Source: Methanomassiliicoccales archaeon (GTDB lineage Archaea; Thermoplasmatota; Thermoplasmata; Methanomassiliicoccales; JACIVX01). Taken from it: a DNA stretch of 7,069 nucleotides. Positions within the stretch are counted from its first letter, which is position 1. The number at the start of each line of letters is the position of its first letter. Location of the stretch: positions 1 through 7,069 of the forward strand of contig JAJRAG010000178.1 of assembly GCA_028682925.1 (NCBI GenBank). The letters are read 5' to 3'. A program made the translations under genes and the position numbers. The notes under the pieces were generated by a model. That model was not told the DNA's origin. It did not search any database and worked only from the letters and a program-made list of their open reading frames with translations. Shown one piece after another: positions 1-5,176 of the stretch.

Positions 1-31
1 GACTCAGATGCCGACACTCTCCATCGGTCAT
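1..31 (-). CDS. possible 5' end of a third gene in the macro-thpR operon (partial)
   Basis: An ATG at 31-29 on the minus strand opens a frame that runs without a stop to the window edge, reading MTDGECRHLS. It starts 6 bases after the thpR stop, in the same direction, as expected for the next gene of a tight operon. Only ten codons are visible, with no convincing Shine-Dalgarno sequence, so neither the gene nor the start is certain. A second ATG at 24-22 in another frame stops after six codons and is a worse candidate. In many archaea thpR neighbours the CCA-adding tRNA nucleotidyltransferase gene, but the residues seen here do not identify any family. Confidence 0.25.
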   Translation of the reverse strand, partial: MTDGECRHLS

Positions 32-37
32 TGTGGG

Positions 38-598
38 CTAAGGAGGCCTTAGTTTCAATTCCTCGACCGTCGAGTATGTTGGCCCCTTTGGACCAAGAAT
101 ACTCTTCTTGAGTCGTATTGTGTCAACAAGCTGTTCTCCAAAGAAGACATCATCATACATTCTCAATAGCTCCCTTGCTTCTCCAACGGAAGCTCCTTCC
201 CTAACCCTTGTGATCGTGATATGAGGTACAAAGGATCGATTCTCTTTCTTGAAACCAAGATCGGATAGCTCGTCATCGAGATTCCCTGCAATAAGGCCGA
301 TTCCTTCGCCGCCCTCAATGCCGATCCAGATTACCCTCATGTTATGGTCTCTGGGGAAAGCTCCTGCCTTCTTGAGCTTCAACAACATTGGACCTATGCC
401 GGCAACTGATCTCTCCATTGCACATCTTATCTTGGGGACAAGGCCCTCATCAGTCTCGCCCAGAAACTTCAGCGTCAAATGGATTAGGTCCGGATCCACG
501 ACCTTGAACGAAGGTCCAAGCCTCTTAAGTCTCTCAAAGAATTCCACGATCCGGGGGTTGGCGTCGATGTCAATTGAGATGAAGGCCCTAAAGCTCAT
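38..598 (-). CDS. thpR: ThpR/LigT-family 2H phosphoesterase (RNA 2',3'-cyclic phosphodiesterase)
   Basis: This 186-residue protein (counting from the ATG at 598) has the two HxTx signatures of the 2H phosphoesterase superfamily: HLTL at residues 40-43, followed by KFLG, and HITI at 126-129. The histidines H40 and H126 are the expected catalytic pair. The N-terminal RAFISIDID strand and the length fit the ThpR (formerly 2'-5' RNA ligase) family. Members hydrolyse 2',3'-cyclic phosphates, and superfamily relatives open ADP-ribose 1'',2''-cyclic phosphate. It is probably cytosolic. The start is ambiguous: a GTG at 604 overlaps the stop of the upstream macro gene and adds two residues, while the ATG at 598 lies 2 bases after that stop. 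I prefer the ATG because MSFRAF is a natural beginning. Co-transcription with the macro gene is very likely. The exact substrate is inferred from the family only. Confidence 0.93.
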   Translation of the reverse strand: MSFRAFISIDIDANPRIVEFFERLKRLGPSFKVVDPDLIHLTLKFLGETDEGLVPKIRCAMERSVAGIGPMLLKLKKAGAFPRDHNMRVIWIGIEGGEGIGLIAGNLDDELSDLGFKKENRSFVPHITITRVREGASVGEARELLRMYDDVFFGEQLVDTIRLKKSILGPKGPTYSTVEELKLRPP

Positions 599-600
599 GA

Positions 601-1128
601 TCACATCACAACCTTCTCCAGAGCCATATCGAATTCCCTCTTGGCCTCGTCATCGAAGAGCGTGAACCTAATCAAACGCACTGCCGTTCCTTCCGCGACC
701 TGTTCAATGGCTGCTCTGATCATCACCGACGCCGCTTTTTCAATTGGATAAGCTCCAACCCCTGTACCGATTGCAGGGAATGAGATACTTCGCGCTCCGA
801 CTTCGTCGGCTTTGCGAATGCTTGCCCTCGTCGAGGAGGCTATCTTAGCGGCATCAGTTCTCAGATCCACCCCCATACCAGCCGCATGAATCACGTATCT
901 TGCTTTGAGTCGTCCCGCACCAGTCACTACCGCTTCTCCGATCGGAATCGGACCTTTGGACACCGCTTCGGACTCAATCGAAGAACCACCCCTCCTCTTG
1001 ATAGCTCCCGCAACACCGGATCCCATCCAGAGCTCGTTATTTGCAGCGTTCACGATAGCTTCTGTGTCCATATCGGTAATATCGCCCTTGACGACCTCGA
1101 AATCCACTCCCATGATTCTTCGTATCAT
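601..1128 (-). CDS. macro-domain protein (ADP-ribose/O-acetyl-ADP-ribose binding or hydrolysis)
   Basis: A single macro domain fills this 175-residue protein. Visible motifs are GDIT (15-18, with the adenine-contacting Asp16), NAAN (27-30), the first phosphate loop GSGVAGAI (36-43), H81 in VIHAAG, and the second loop GTGVGAYP (121-128). Family members bind ADP-ribose and many remove acetyl, phosphate or ADP-ribosyl groups from it; NAAN followed by a glycine-rich loop suits a hydrolase, though activity is unproven. The start is uncertain. The ATG at 1128 has GAGGG at 1143-1139 upstream and leaves a normal macro N-terminus. An ATG at 1158 or a TTG at 1176 would add 10 or 16 low-complexity residues. 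A palindromic TATA-like box at 1192-1199 lies upstream. It is followed after 2 bases by thpR, suggesting a shared role in cyclic-phosphate or ADP-ribose metabolism. Confidence 0.9.
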   Translation of the reverse strand: MIRRIMGVDFEVVKGDITDMDTEAIVNAANNELWMGSGVAGAIKRRGGSSIESEAVSKGPIPIGEAVVTGAGRLKARYVIHAAGMGVDLRTDAAKIASSTRASIRKADEVGARSISFPAIGTGVGAYPIEKAASVMIRAAIEQVAEGTAVRLIRFTLFDDEAKREFDMALEKVVM

Positions 1129-1191
1129 TGTATCAGATCCCTCAGACGCTTCTGCCATGCATCGATTTGCTGACAAGTATTCGGAACATAC

Positions 1192-1199
1192 CTTATAAG
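1192..1199. promoter_or_regulatory. palindromic TATA-like box between divergent genes
   Basis: CTTATAAG reads identically on both strands in the gap between the macro gene and the FNR-like gene. On the plus strand a start site about 25 bases downstream (near 1221) would give a leader of roughly 15 bases containing the GGGAG at 1226-1230. On the minus strand a start near 1170 would lead into the macro gene. A second AT-rich run, TTATTTAT at 1206-1213, is an alternative box for the plus direction but is rather close to the ATG. The assignment rests on position and base content only. Confidence 0.5.
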
Positions 1200-1235
1200 A
1201 AATCCTTATTTATCGAGGGATGTGTGGGAGAAGCA

Positions 1236-2174
1236 ATGGTTCACGATTTGATCATCATTGGTGCTGGGCCAGCCGGACTCACAGCAGGGGTGTTCGCAAG
1301 ATCTCGGAAACTGAGCGCACTGATCATTGAAGCTGGCATGGTGGGCGGACAGCTCGTGACCCTCTATCCAGATAAGGGGGTCGAGAATTATCCGGGTTGT
1401 ACGATGACGCAGGCCGCGAAACTGGCTCAGAGGTTCAAGACCCACGCCCAGAGGACGGGTTGCGAAATTCATGAGAACGAAAGGGTCCGAGAAATCGCTA
1501 CTAAGGAAGAGCACCTAGTTGTAGAAACGGACAAAGGAGAGTATGAGGCCAAGGCGGTTGTCGTGGCAATTGGAATCGGTCTGTTCAAGCCAAAGAAACT
1601 GGGTGTCCCAGGAGAAGACGAATTCGCTGACAGAGGGGTCTGCTACAAGCTACCAGATAAAGATCGACTGGTCAACAAACGTGTCCTTTTTGTGGGAGGG
1701 GGAAATAGCGCTCTCGAGATGGCCTTGATTGCCAAGGACGTTGCTGACACTTTTGTCGTTCATCGACGCGATAAGTTCAGAGCGGACGAGAGTATTGTGG
1801 ACCGAGTCATTGCATCGAATATTCAGACAATAATGAACGCTGAAATCGAGGAGATAGGCGGCGATGATAAAGTCGACCATGTGGCAATAAAAGCTGGAAA
1901 TCCACCAGTAAGAAAGAGAATCGACGTCGATGTGGTCGTGATCAATATCGGATTCACTCCCGAAGTGGAATACCTTGAAAAGTGGGGGCTGGAGGTCGAG
2001 AACGATCAGATCCAGGTGGGTTCGGACATGCGAACCTCTCGGCGAGGAGTCTTCGCCTGTGGAGATATTGTGACGTACGAAGGGAAGTACAGGCAGATTG
2101 TGACCGCATGTGGGGAGGCCGCCACGGCCGCCAATAGTGCGTACAAGTTCATCATCAAACCATACTGGGCGTAG
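1236..2174 (+). CDS. thioredoxin-reductase-like ferredoxin/flavodoxin:NADP+ reductase
   Basis: This 312-residue flavoprotein has a FAD-binding GAGPAG (10-15), the segment GGQLVTLYP (37-45), an NADP-binding GGGNSALE (154-161), HRRDKFR (176-182) and a C-terminal FAD motif CGDIVTYEGKYRQI (275-288). The HRR..R residues indicate NADPH preference. Classical thioredoxin reductases carry CxxC just before the NADPH loop, but here that place reads GVCYKLPD (134-141) with a single Cys136, so dithiol chemistry is not expected. The LYP..K and GDI.TYEGK segments resemble the Bacillus YumC type of ferredoxin:NADP+ reductase, as I remember it. That type has a C-terminal flap beyond the core, whereas this protein ends at KPYWA. 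The ATG at 1236 is chosen because GGGAG (1226-1230) precedes it by 5 bases; an in-frame ATG at 1128 would add 36 implausible residues. A ferredoxin gene lies 0.9 kb away. Confidence 0.85.
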   Translation: MVHDLIIIGAGPAGLTAGVFARSRKLSALIIEAGMVGGQLVTLYPDKGVENYPGCTMTQAAKLAQRFKTHAQRTGCEIHENERVREIATKEEHLVVETDKGEYEAKAVVVAIGIGLFKPKKLGVPGEDEFADRGVCYKLPDKDRLVNKRVLFVGGGNSALEMALIAKDVADTFVVHRRDKFRADESIVDRVIASNIQTIMNAEIEEIGGDDKVDHVAIKAGNPPVRKRIDVDVVVINIGFTPEVEYLEKWGLEVENDQIQVGSDMRTSRRGVFACGDIVTYEGKYRQIVTACGEAATAANSAYKFIIKPYWA

Positions 2175-2197
2175 CAAGGGACTATTAGGTATCTCAC

Positions 2198-2932
2198 CTA
2201 CGAAATTATCCTAGTCCTTACCACTCTCACTGAGAACACGACCAAGACGAATGCGAAGGCAAGACCTATAATGTTCGCAAATGGACCGAGTTGTGACTCG
2301 AAGAGTCCGCCGAATGATGCGAACAGGTTGAATGTCGCATGCATCAGAACGGCCAAGAGGTAGTAGGGGACCCATGACCCACCCTCAAACCTCTTCCTTG
2401 CATATCCATAACCACTTACGGAGGTCGCACTACCGTGCATCAGGGTTGAGGAGAAGCTTCTGATAAGGGCTGTGGTCAAGAAAAGCAACACCCCTCCCTG
2501 CATGAGAGCCGAACCTTCGTACAGCATGTTCTCTGTCGCTGCAAAACCCAGACCTACGGCGGCGCCAAGGACGAGACCGCTCCTAGGTTGATTCATGAAC
2601 GCAGAGGACTTCATCAGTCCGAAGAGCTTTGCGAATTCTTCGACGAATGGTGCGACTATGATAACCATAAGGAAAGTAATCGTGGAGGGGTTCTTCGAGA
2701 AGATATCATATTCCCTCACAATCGGAAGGGAAAGTAGCGTCATCGCGAGCATTTCCAAAGAGATGGCGATCACGACCGCGAAGACTGCTCCAAAGAGAAA
2801 GGTCACAGAAAGATGATACCAGGGTTCTCTTCCCCCCTTTCCCCCAGATCTCAGCCAATTGAGGAAGATGAGCGCTGGAGCGAATGACGAAAGGGCGACG
2901 ATTAACAATGTCAAGACGCTGTTTTCGTCCAT
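2198..2932 (-). CDS. PrsW-family (M82) intramembrane metalloprotease
   Basis: A 244-residue, very hydrophobic protein with about seven membrane segments, near residues 6-27, 41-70, 84-106, 118-138, 147-165, 188-210 and 216-238. PrsW/CAAX-protease-like signatures lie in the helices: EEFAK (98-102, the EExxK motif), FAATEN (130-135), H166 in MHGSATS, and HATFN (198-202). In bacteria PrsW performs site-1 cleavage of anti-sigma factors; archaea lack that sigma system, so the substrate here is unknown. The ATG at 2932 is preferred because an AT-rich TATA-like box lies about 25-28 bases upstream, which predicts a leaderless message. A TTG at 2974 would add 14 residues, has no clear Shine-Dalgarno and would put the TATA box inside the gene. 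The gene converges on the FNR-like gene, with 23 bases between the stops. Confidence 0.85.
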   Translation of the reverse strand: MDENSVLTLLIVALSSFAPALIFLNWLRSGGKGGREPWYHLSVTFLFGAVFAVVIAISLEMLAMTLLSLPIVREYDIFSKNPSTITFLMVIIVAPFVEEFAKLFGLMKSSAFMNQPRSGLVLGAAVGLGFAATENMLYEGSALMQGGVLLFLTTALIRSFSSTLMHGSATSVSGYGYARKRFEGGSWVPYYLLAVLMHATFNLFASFGGLFESQLGPFANIIGLAFAFVLVVFSVRVVRTRIIS

Positions 2933-2955
2933 CCAGTCGGAAATATCATAGTTCG

Positions 2956-2967
2956 ATATTAATAATT
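2956..2967 (-). promoter_or_regulatory. TATA-like box for the PrsW gene
   Basis: The minus-strand sequence AATTATTAATAT has its centre about 28 bases before the ATG at 2932, so transcription would begin at or next to that ATG. This is the geometry of a leaderless archaeal mRNA and is the main reason for choosing that start. It has not been compared against a genome-wide promoter model. Confidence 0.5.
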
Positions 2968-3030
2968 CGCCCAACGATGCTGATCCTGAGATCCAAAAAC
3001 CATTATTTCAGATGTGTCTTGAAATCAATC

Positions 3031-3068
3031 TGGAACAATAGGACCCTCAAATGCCAATGATTGTTCCA
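3031..3068. repeat. 9-bp perfect inverted repeat downstream of the ferredoxin gene
   Basis: TGGAACAAT at 3031-3039 is matched by ATTGTTCCA at 3060-3068, separated by 20 bases. It lies 35 bases beyond the ferredoxin stop and about 100 bases upstream of the PrsW start. It could form a 3' hairpin of the ferredoxin transcript, or bind a dimeric regulator in front of PrsW. No T-run follows, so a classical terminator is not supported. Confidence 0.45.
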
Positions 3069-3103
3069 TACTCAGAATTCACTTCACGTTCTACCGGATC
3101 ACT

Positions 3104-3280
3104 CTACTTCTTCACAACTGTAATGGCATTGTTCGGACACTCGTCGGCGCAAGCAGCGCAATCTACACATTCCGGTTCGTTGACGACCGCGACATCATCT
3201 ACCTGAATTGCTTCCTGAGGACAGACATCTGCGCATGCACCGCATCCGACACATTCGTCAACATTCACCTTGGCTACCAT
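3104..3280 (-). CDS. 2[4Fe-4S] ferredoxin
   Basis: This 58-residue protein is a bacterial-type dicluster ferredoxin. It has two CxxCxxCxxxCP motifs, with cysteines at 10, 13, 16, 20 and 38, 41, 44, 48, each followed by P and an xxAI segment. By family knowledge the first three cysteines of one motif and the last of the other ligate each cluster, and the protein carries low-potential electrons in the cytosol. The two halves (ECVGCGACADVCP and ECVDCAACADECP) are internal repeats. The ATG at 3280 is supported by GGAGAGG at 3294-3288 with a 7-base spacer and a TATA-like box at 3322-3315. The protein is acidic and rich in V and D. Partners are not shown by the sequence, but the TrxR-like reductase on the other side of the PrsW gene is an attractive candidate. 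Confidence 0.95.
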   Translation of the reverse strand: MVAKVNVDECVGCGACADVCPQEAIQVDDVAVVNEPECVDCAACADECPNNAITVVKK

Positions 3281-3314
3281 ATTGATACCTCTCCGCCCCC
3301 TTACTAAGAATGAG

Positions 3315-3322
3315 ATATAAAA
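3315..3322 (-). promoter_or_regulatory. TATA-like box for the ferredoxin gene
   Basis: TTTTATAT on the minus strand is preceded by the purine-rich CCAAAGGA, which could serve as a BRE. Its position predicts a transcription start near 3293, giving a short leader of about 13 bases that begins within the GGAGAGG Shine-Dalgarno sequence. Confidence 0.55.
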
Positions 3323-3471
3323 TCCTTTGGACGGCTAGAAATGGGTCTATAAGACTCATCTCTCAGGTCTCCGTAAGAGGATTTGGGGGGAAAGGGCATT
3401 TCGTAGTTCAATCCAGTTCTCCTCGGGAGTGCAAATCTCCTTGGACCCACTCCTATTCTTGACTCCACTCG

Positions 3472-3506
3472 AAAAAAGGGGAAGAGCCTGCGCCATCAGG
3501 CGCAGG
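3472..3506 (-). terminator. hairpin plus T6 run on the minus strand (possible terminator)
   Basis: CCTGCGCC (3487-3494) and GGCGCAGG (3499-3506) form a perfect 8-bp GC-rich stem with a 4-base loop. Read on the minus strand, the hairpin is followed by nine bases (CTCTTCCCC) and then six T at 3477-3472. A stem close to a T-run is a plausible transcription end. The only visible promoter for a transcript ending here is the TATA-like box at 3562-3569, which would give an RNA of about 65-70 bases. The same stem could equally form in a plus-strand RNA, where no T-run follows. Confidence 0.35.
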
Positions 3507-3561
3507 TTTGGTGGGAACGGGCAAGGAAGAAGACGGGCGGAGCGCTGTGGCGAGCCAGAGG

Positions 3562-3569
3562 GTTTATAG
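3562..3569. promoter_or_regulatory. TATA-like box readable on both strands
   Basis: The plus-strand sequence GTTTATAG reads CTATAAAC on the minus strand. Rightward, the predicted start falls at about 3591, exactly at an ATG opening an eight-codon frame (3591-3614) upstream of the amidohydrolase. Leftward, it would start an RNA near 3540 that runs into the hairpin at 3487-3506. Another AT-rich motif, AAATATC at 3632-3638, sits 25 bases before the amidohydrolase ATG and competes as its promoter. Only one of these may be used. Confidence 0.4.
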
Positions 3570-3659
3570 GACCGATTTCCGCTCTACAAAATGCTTTTGA
3601 AACGTTTTGGCTAGTGACATGCCGCAGATTGAAATATCCTGCCCTCCATTTCATCGCTG

Positions 3660-4733
3660 ATGCAGTACGTCTCGGGGTCTGTTCTGACTGACCTGGGTTT
3701 CATCGAGGGATATGTCGGCTTCGAGGAGGGCATGGTGAGAGAGGTAGGAAAGGGTCGCGTCAGTTCCTCTCTGGCAGAAGGTCTAATACTTCCCACTCTC
3801 GTGAACTCCCACACGCATCTCGCGGATAATGTCGTGCCACTGGATCTCACCCTCAGCCTGGAAGAGACTGTAGCTCCACCGAAAGGTCTGAAACACAGAG
3901 TTCTCGCGACCACTCCGTCGAAAGCCATTGTTGATTCAATGACGACCCTCTCGAAATACATGCTCGGACGTGGCACTTCGAAGTTCATTGATTTTAGGGA
4001 AGGCGGTATTCAAGGCACGCGACAGCTGCTCTCGTTAGACGATAACTGGTGCATACCAGTCATCTTTGGCAGACCGACGGGTCTTGATTTCAGAAAGAAG
4101 GAGCTGAACGACCTATTGAAGGTGGTCGACGGTATCGGTCTCTCGAGCGCAATCGATTGGGACGCTGGAGCAATTGCTGATCTCGCTGCTTACGTCAAAT
4201 CGAAGGGAAAGATGTTTGCCATACACGCGAGCGAGAGAGTGAGAGAAGATATGGATCAGATCCTGGACATGAAGCCTTCATTTCTCATACATATGACAAT
4301 GGCCACCGATGATGATTTGGCGATGTGTGTCGAAGGAGGGGTGCCAATTGTCGTGTGTCCGCGTTCGAATTTGTTCTTCGGCAAGATGCCCCCAATCAGA
4401 AGAATGATTGAGGCCGGCGCGATCGTGGCCCTTGGGACCGACAATGCCATGATTTCCCAACCTGACATGTTGACGGAGCTGGAGTATGCTGGTAGGGTGC
4501 TCAGATACCAGGGCATGGAGGATATTCGTTGTGCAATTGACATGGCCACAAAGAATGGAAGAAAGATTTTAAATCGGAATGTCACAATAGCTATTGAACC
4601 AGACTCACCATGCGACTTCATGGTGATCGGTAGCAAGAAAGGCGATCCCGTCACGGACCTGGTGTTACGGTCCCGAGCGGACGATCCGAAACTAGTCTGC
4701 ATAGGCAAGAAGGTCTGGAGAGTGAACAAATGA
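3660..4733 (+). CDS. amidohydrolase, TrzN/AtzA/SAH-deaminase type
   Basis: A 357-residue metal-dependent hydrolase of the amidohydrolase superfamily. Metal and catalytic residues are visible: SHTH (H51, H53) after the first strand, HASE (H189 with E192, matching the HxxE of deaminases), H211 in IHMTMATDDD, PRSN (234-237) and ALGTDN (D261). The order and the CPRSN and GTDN motifs match the cytosine-deaminase-like subgroup that includes 5'-methylthioadenosine/S-adenosylhomocysteine deaminases, guanine deaminase and TrzN/AtzA. At 357 residues it is shorter than the usual 400-450. The substrate is not decided; a purine-type amino compound is the family-based guess. The ATG at 3660 is the only usable start, because an in-frame stop lies at 3630-3632. 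It lacks a Shine-Dalgarno but has AAATATC 25 bases upstream, so it may be leaderless. Its stop overlaps the next gene's start by 4 bases. Confidence 0.87.
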   Translation: MQYVSGSVLTDLGFIEGYVGFEEGMVREVGKGRVSSSLAEGLILPTLVNSHTHLADNVVPLDLTLSLEETVAPPKGLKHRVLATTPSKAIVDSMTTLSKYMLGRGTSKFIDFREGGIQGTRQLLSLDDNWCIPVIFGRPTGLDFRKKELNDLLKVVDGIGLSSAIDWDAGAIADLAAYVKSKGKMFAIHASERVREDMDQILDMKPSFLIHMTMATDDDLAMCVEGGVPIVVCPRSNLFFGKMPPIRRMIEAGAIVALGTDNAMISQPDMLTELEYAGRVLRYQGMEDIRCAIDMATKNGRKILNRNVTIAIEPDSPCDFMVIGSKKGDPVTDLVLRSRADDPKLVCIGKKVWRVNK

Positions 4734-5176
4734 GTCTGTTCAAGAAGATATTGATACCGACCGACGGTAGCGAGTACACAAAGGCTGCGATAAGCGAAGG
4801 TCTTGAACTCGCGAGATTGTTAGGGGCAGAGGTCACTGCCTTGTACGTCGTCGATCAGACCTCTTTCATCAATTTTCCAATGGATTCCACAATCGTCAGC
4901 GTGTATTCCCTTCTGGAGAAGGAGGGCAAGGAAGCTGTGGAGACCGTGAAACAAGAGGGTGAGAAGATCGGCGTCAAGGTAAACGCTATCGTGGAAGAGG
5001 GTTCTCCAGTGAGAAAAATAGTTGATTCGTCAAGGATCCACGATTTGATAGTCATGGGAACGCTGGGTCGGACTGGTGTTTCCAAGATACTCTTGGGCAG
5101 TGTAGCCGAGCGTGTGGTCAGATACGCCCACTGTCCCGTACTGGTCGTCAGAGCGGTGAAGGAGGAACCATCATGA
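4730..5176 (+). CDS. universal stress protein, UspA family (ATP-binding type)
   Basis: A single Usp domain of 148 residues. It begins KKILIPTDGSE, with Asp12 at the nucleotide-binding position, and carries the ATP-binding signature G-2x-G-9x-G-S at residues 110-124 (GTLG....LLGS). It ends with the CPVLVVR strand typical of the family. Members with this motif bind ATP and dimerise; they are cytosolic and often modulate stress or energy responses, but a biochemical activity cannot be read from sequence. The ATG at 4730 overlaps the amidohydrolase stop (ATGA) and has GGAG at 4717-4720, nine bases upstream. The stop overlaps the CBS gene's ATG in the same ATGA manner. A UspA protein next to a CBS-domain protein is common in archaea and suggests joint sensing of the adenylate pool. 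Confidence 0.95.
   Translation: MSLFKKILIPTDGSEYTKAAISEGLELARLLGAEVTALYVVDQTSFINFPMDSTIVSVYSLLEKEGKEAVETVKQEGEKIGVKVNAIVEEGSPVRKIVDSSRIHDLIVMGTLGRTGVSKILLGSVAERVVRYAHCPVLVVRAVKEEPS

Larger units (their letters stand above)
3281..3659. other. 379-base intergenic region without a recognisable gene
   Basis: Between the divergent ferredoxin and amidohydrolase starts I find the ferredoxin promoter (3288-3322), a partial tRNA-like fold (3343-3449), an 8-bp hairpin with a minus-strand T6 run (3472-3506), a GC-rich purine-biased patch on the plus strand (about 3478-3560), and a TATA-like box readable both ways (3562-3569). Small open frames occur on the minus strand: a GTG-started 54-codon frame at 3468-3304, reading ESRIGVGPRRFALPRR near its start, and an overlapping ATG-started frame of about 46 codons. 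Neither has a Shine-Dalgarno sequence or a family I recognise. Several frames are open at once here, so openness alone is weak evidence of coding. The region may hold a small RNA, but I cannot name one. Confidence 0.5.

Noticed and set aside
1128..1235. N-terminal extension of the reductase from the in-frame ATG at 1128
   Set aside because: The 36 extra residues do not resemble any flavoprotein N-terminus, they overlap the macro gene's 5' region and the TATA box, and the ATG at 1236 has a well-placed GGGAG.
1236..2174. Thioredoxin reductase (trxB)
   Set aside because: The CxxC needed for that chemistry is absent; only Cys136 remains at the site.
1650..2177. 175-codon minus-strand frame opposite the reductase gene
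   Set aside because: It lies wholly antisense to a clear flavoprotein gene and its translation shows no family motif.
3281..3659. CRISPR array, insertion sequence, or known structural RNA (RNase P, SRP, 5S)
   Set aside because: There are no regularly spaced direct repeats, no transposase or terminal inverted repeats, and none of the conserved motifs of those RNAs could be found by eye.
4256..4729. 157-codon minus-strand frame opposite the amidohydrolase
   Set aside because: It is a shadow of a gene whose catalytic residues are intact; the antisense product has no recognisable domain.
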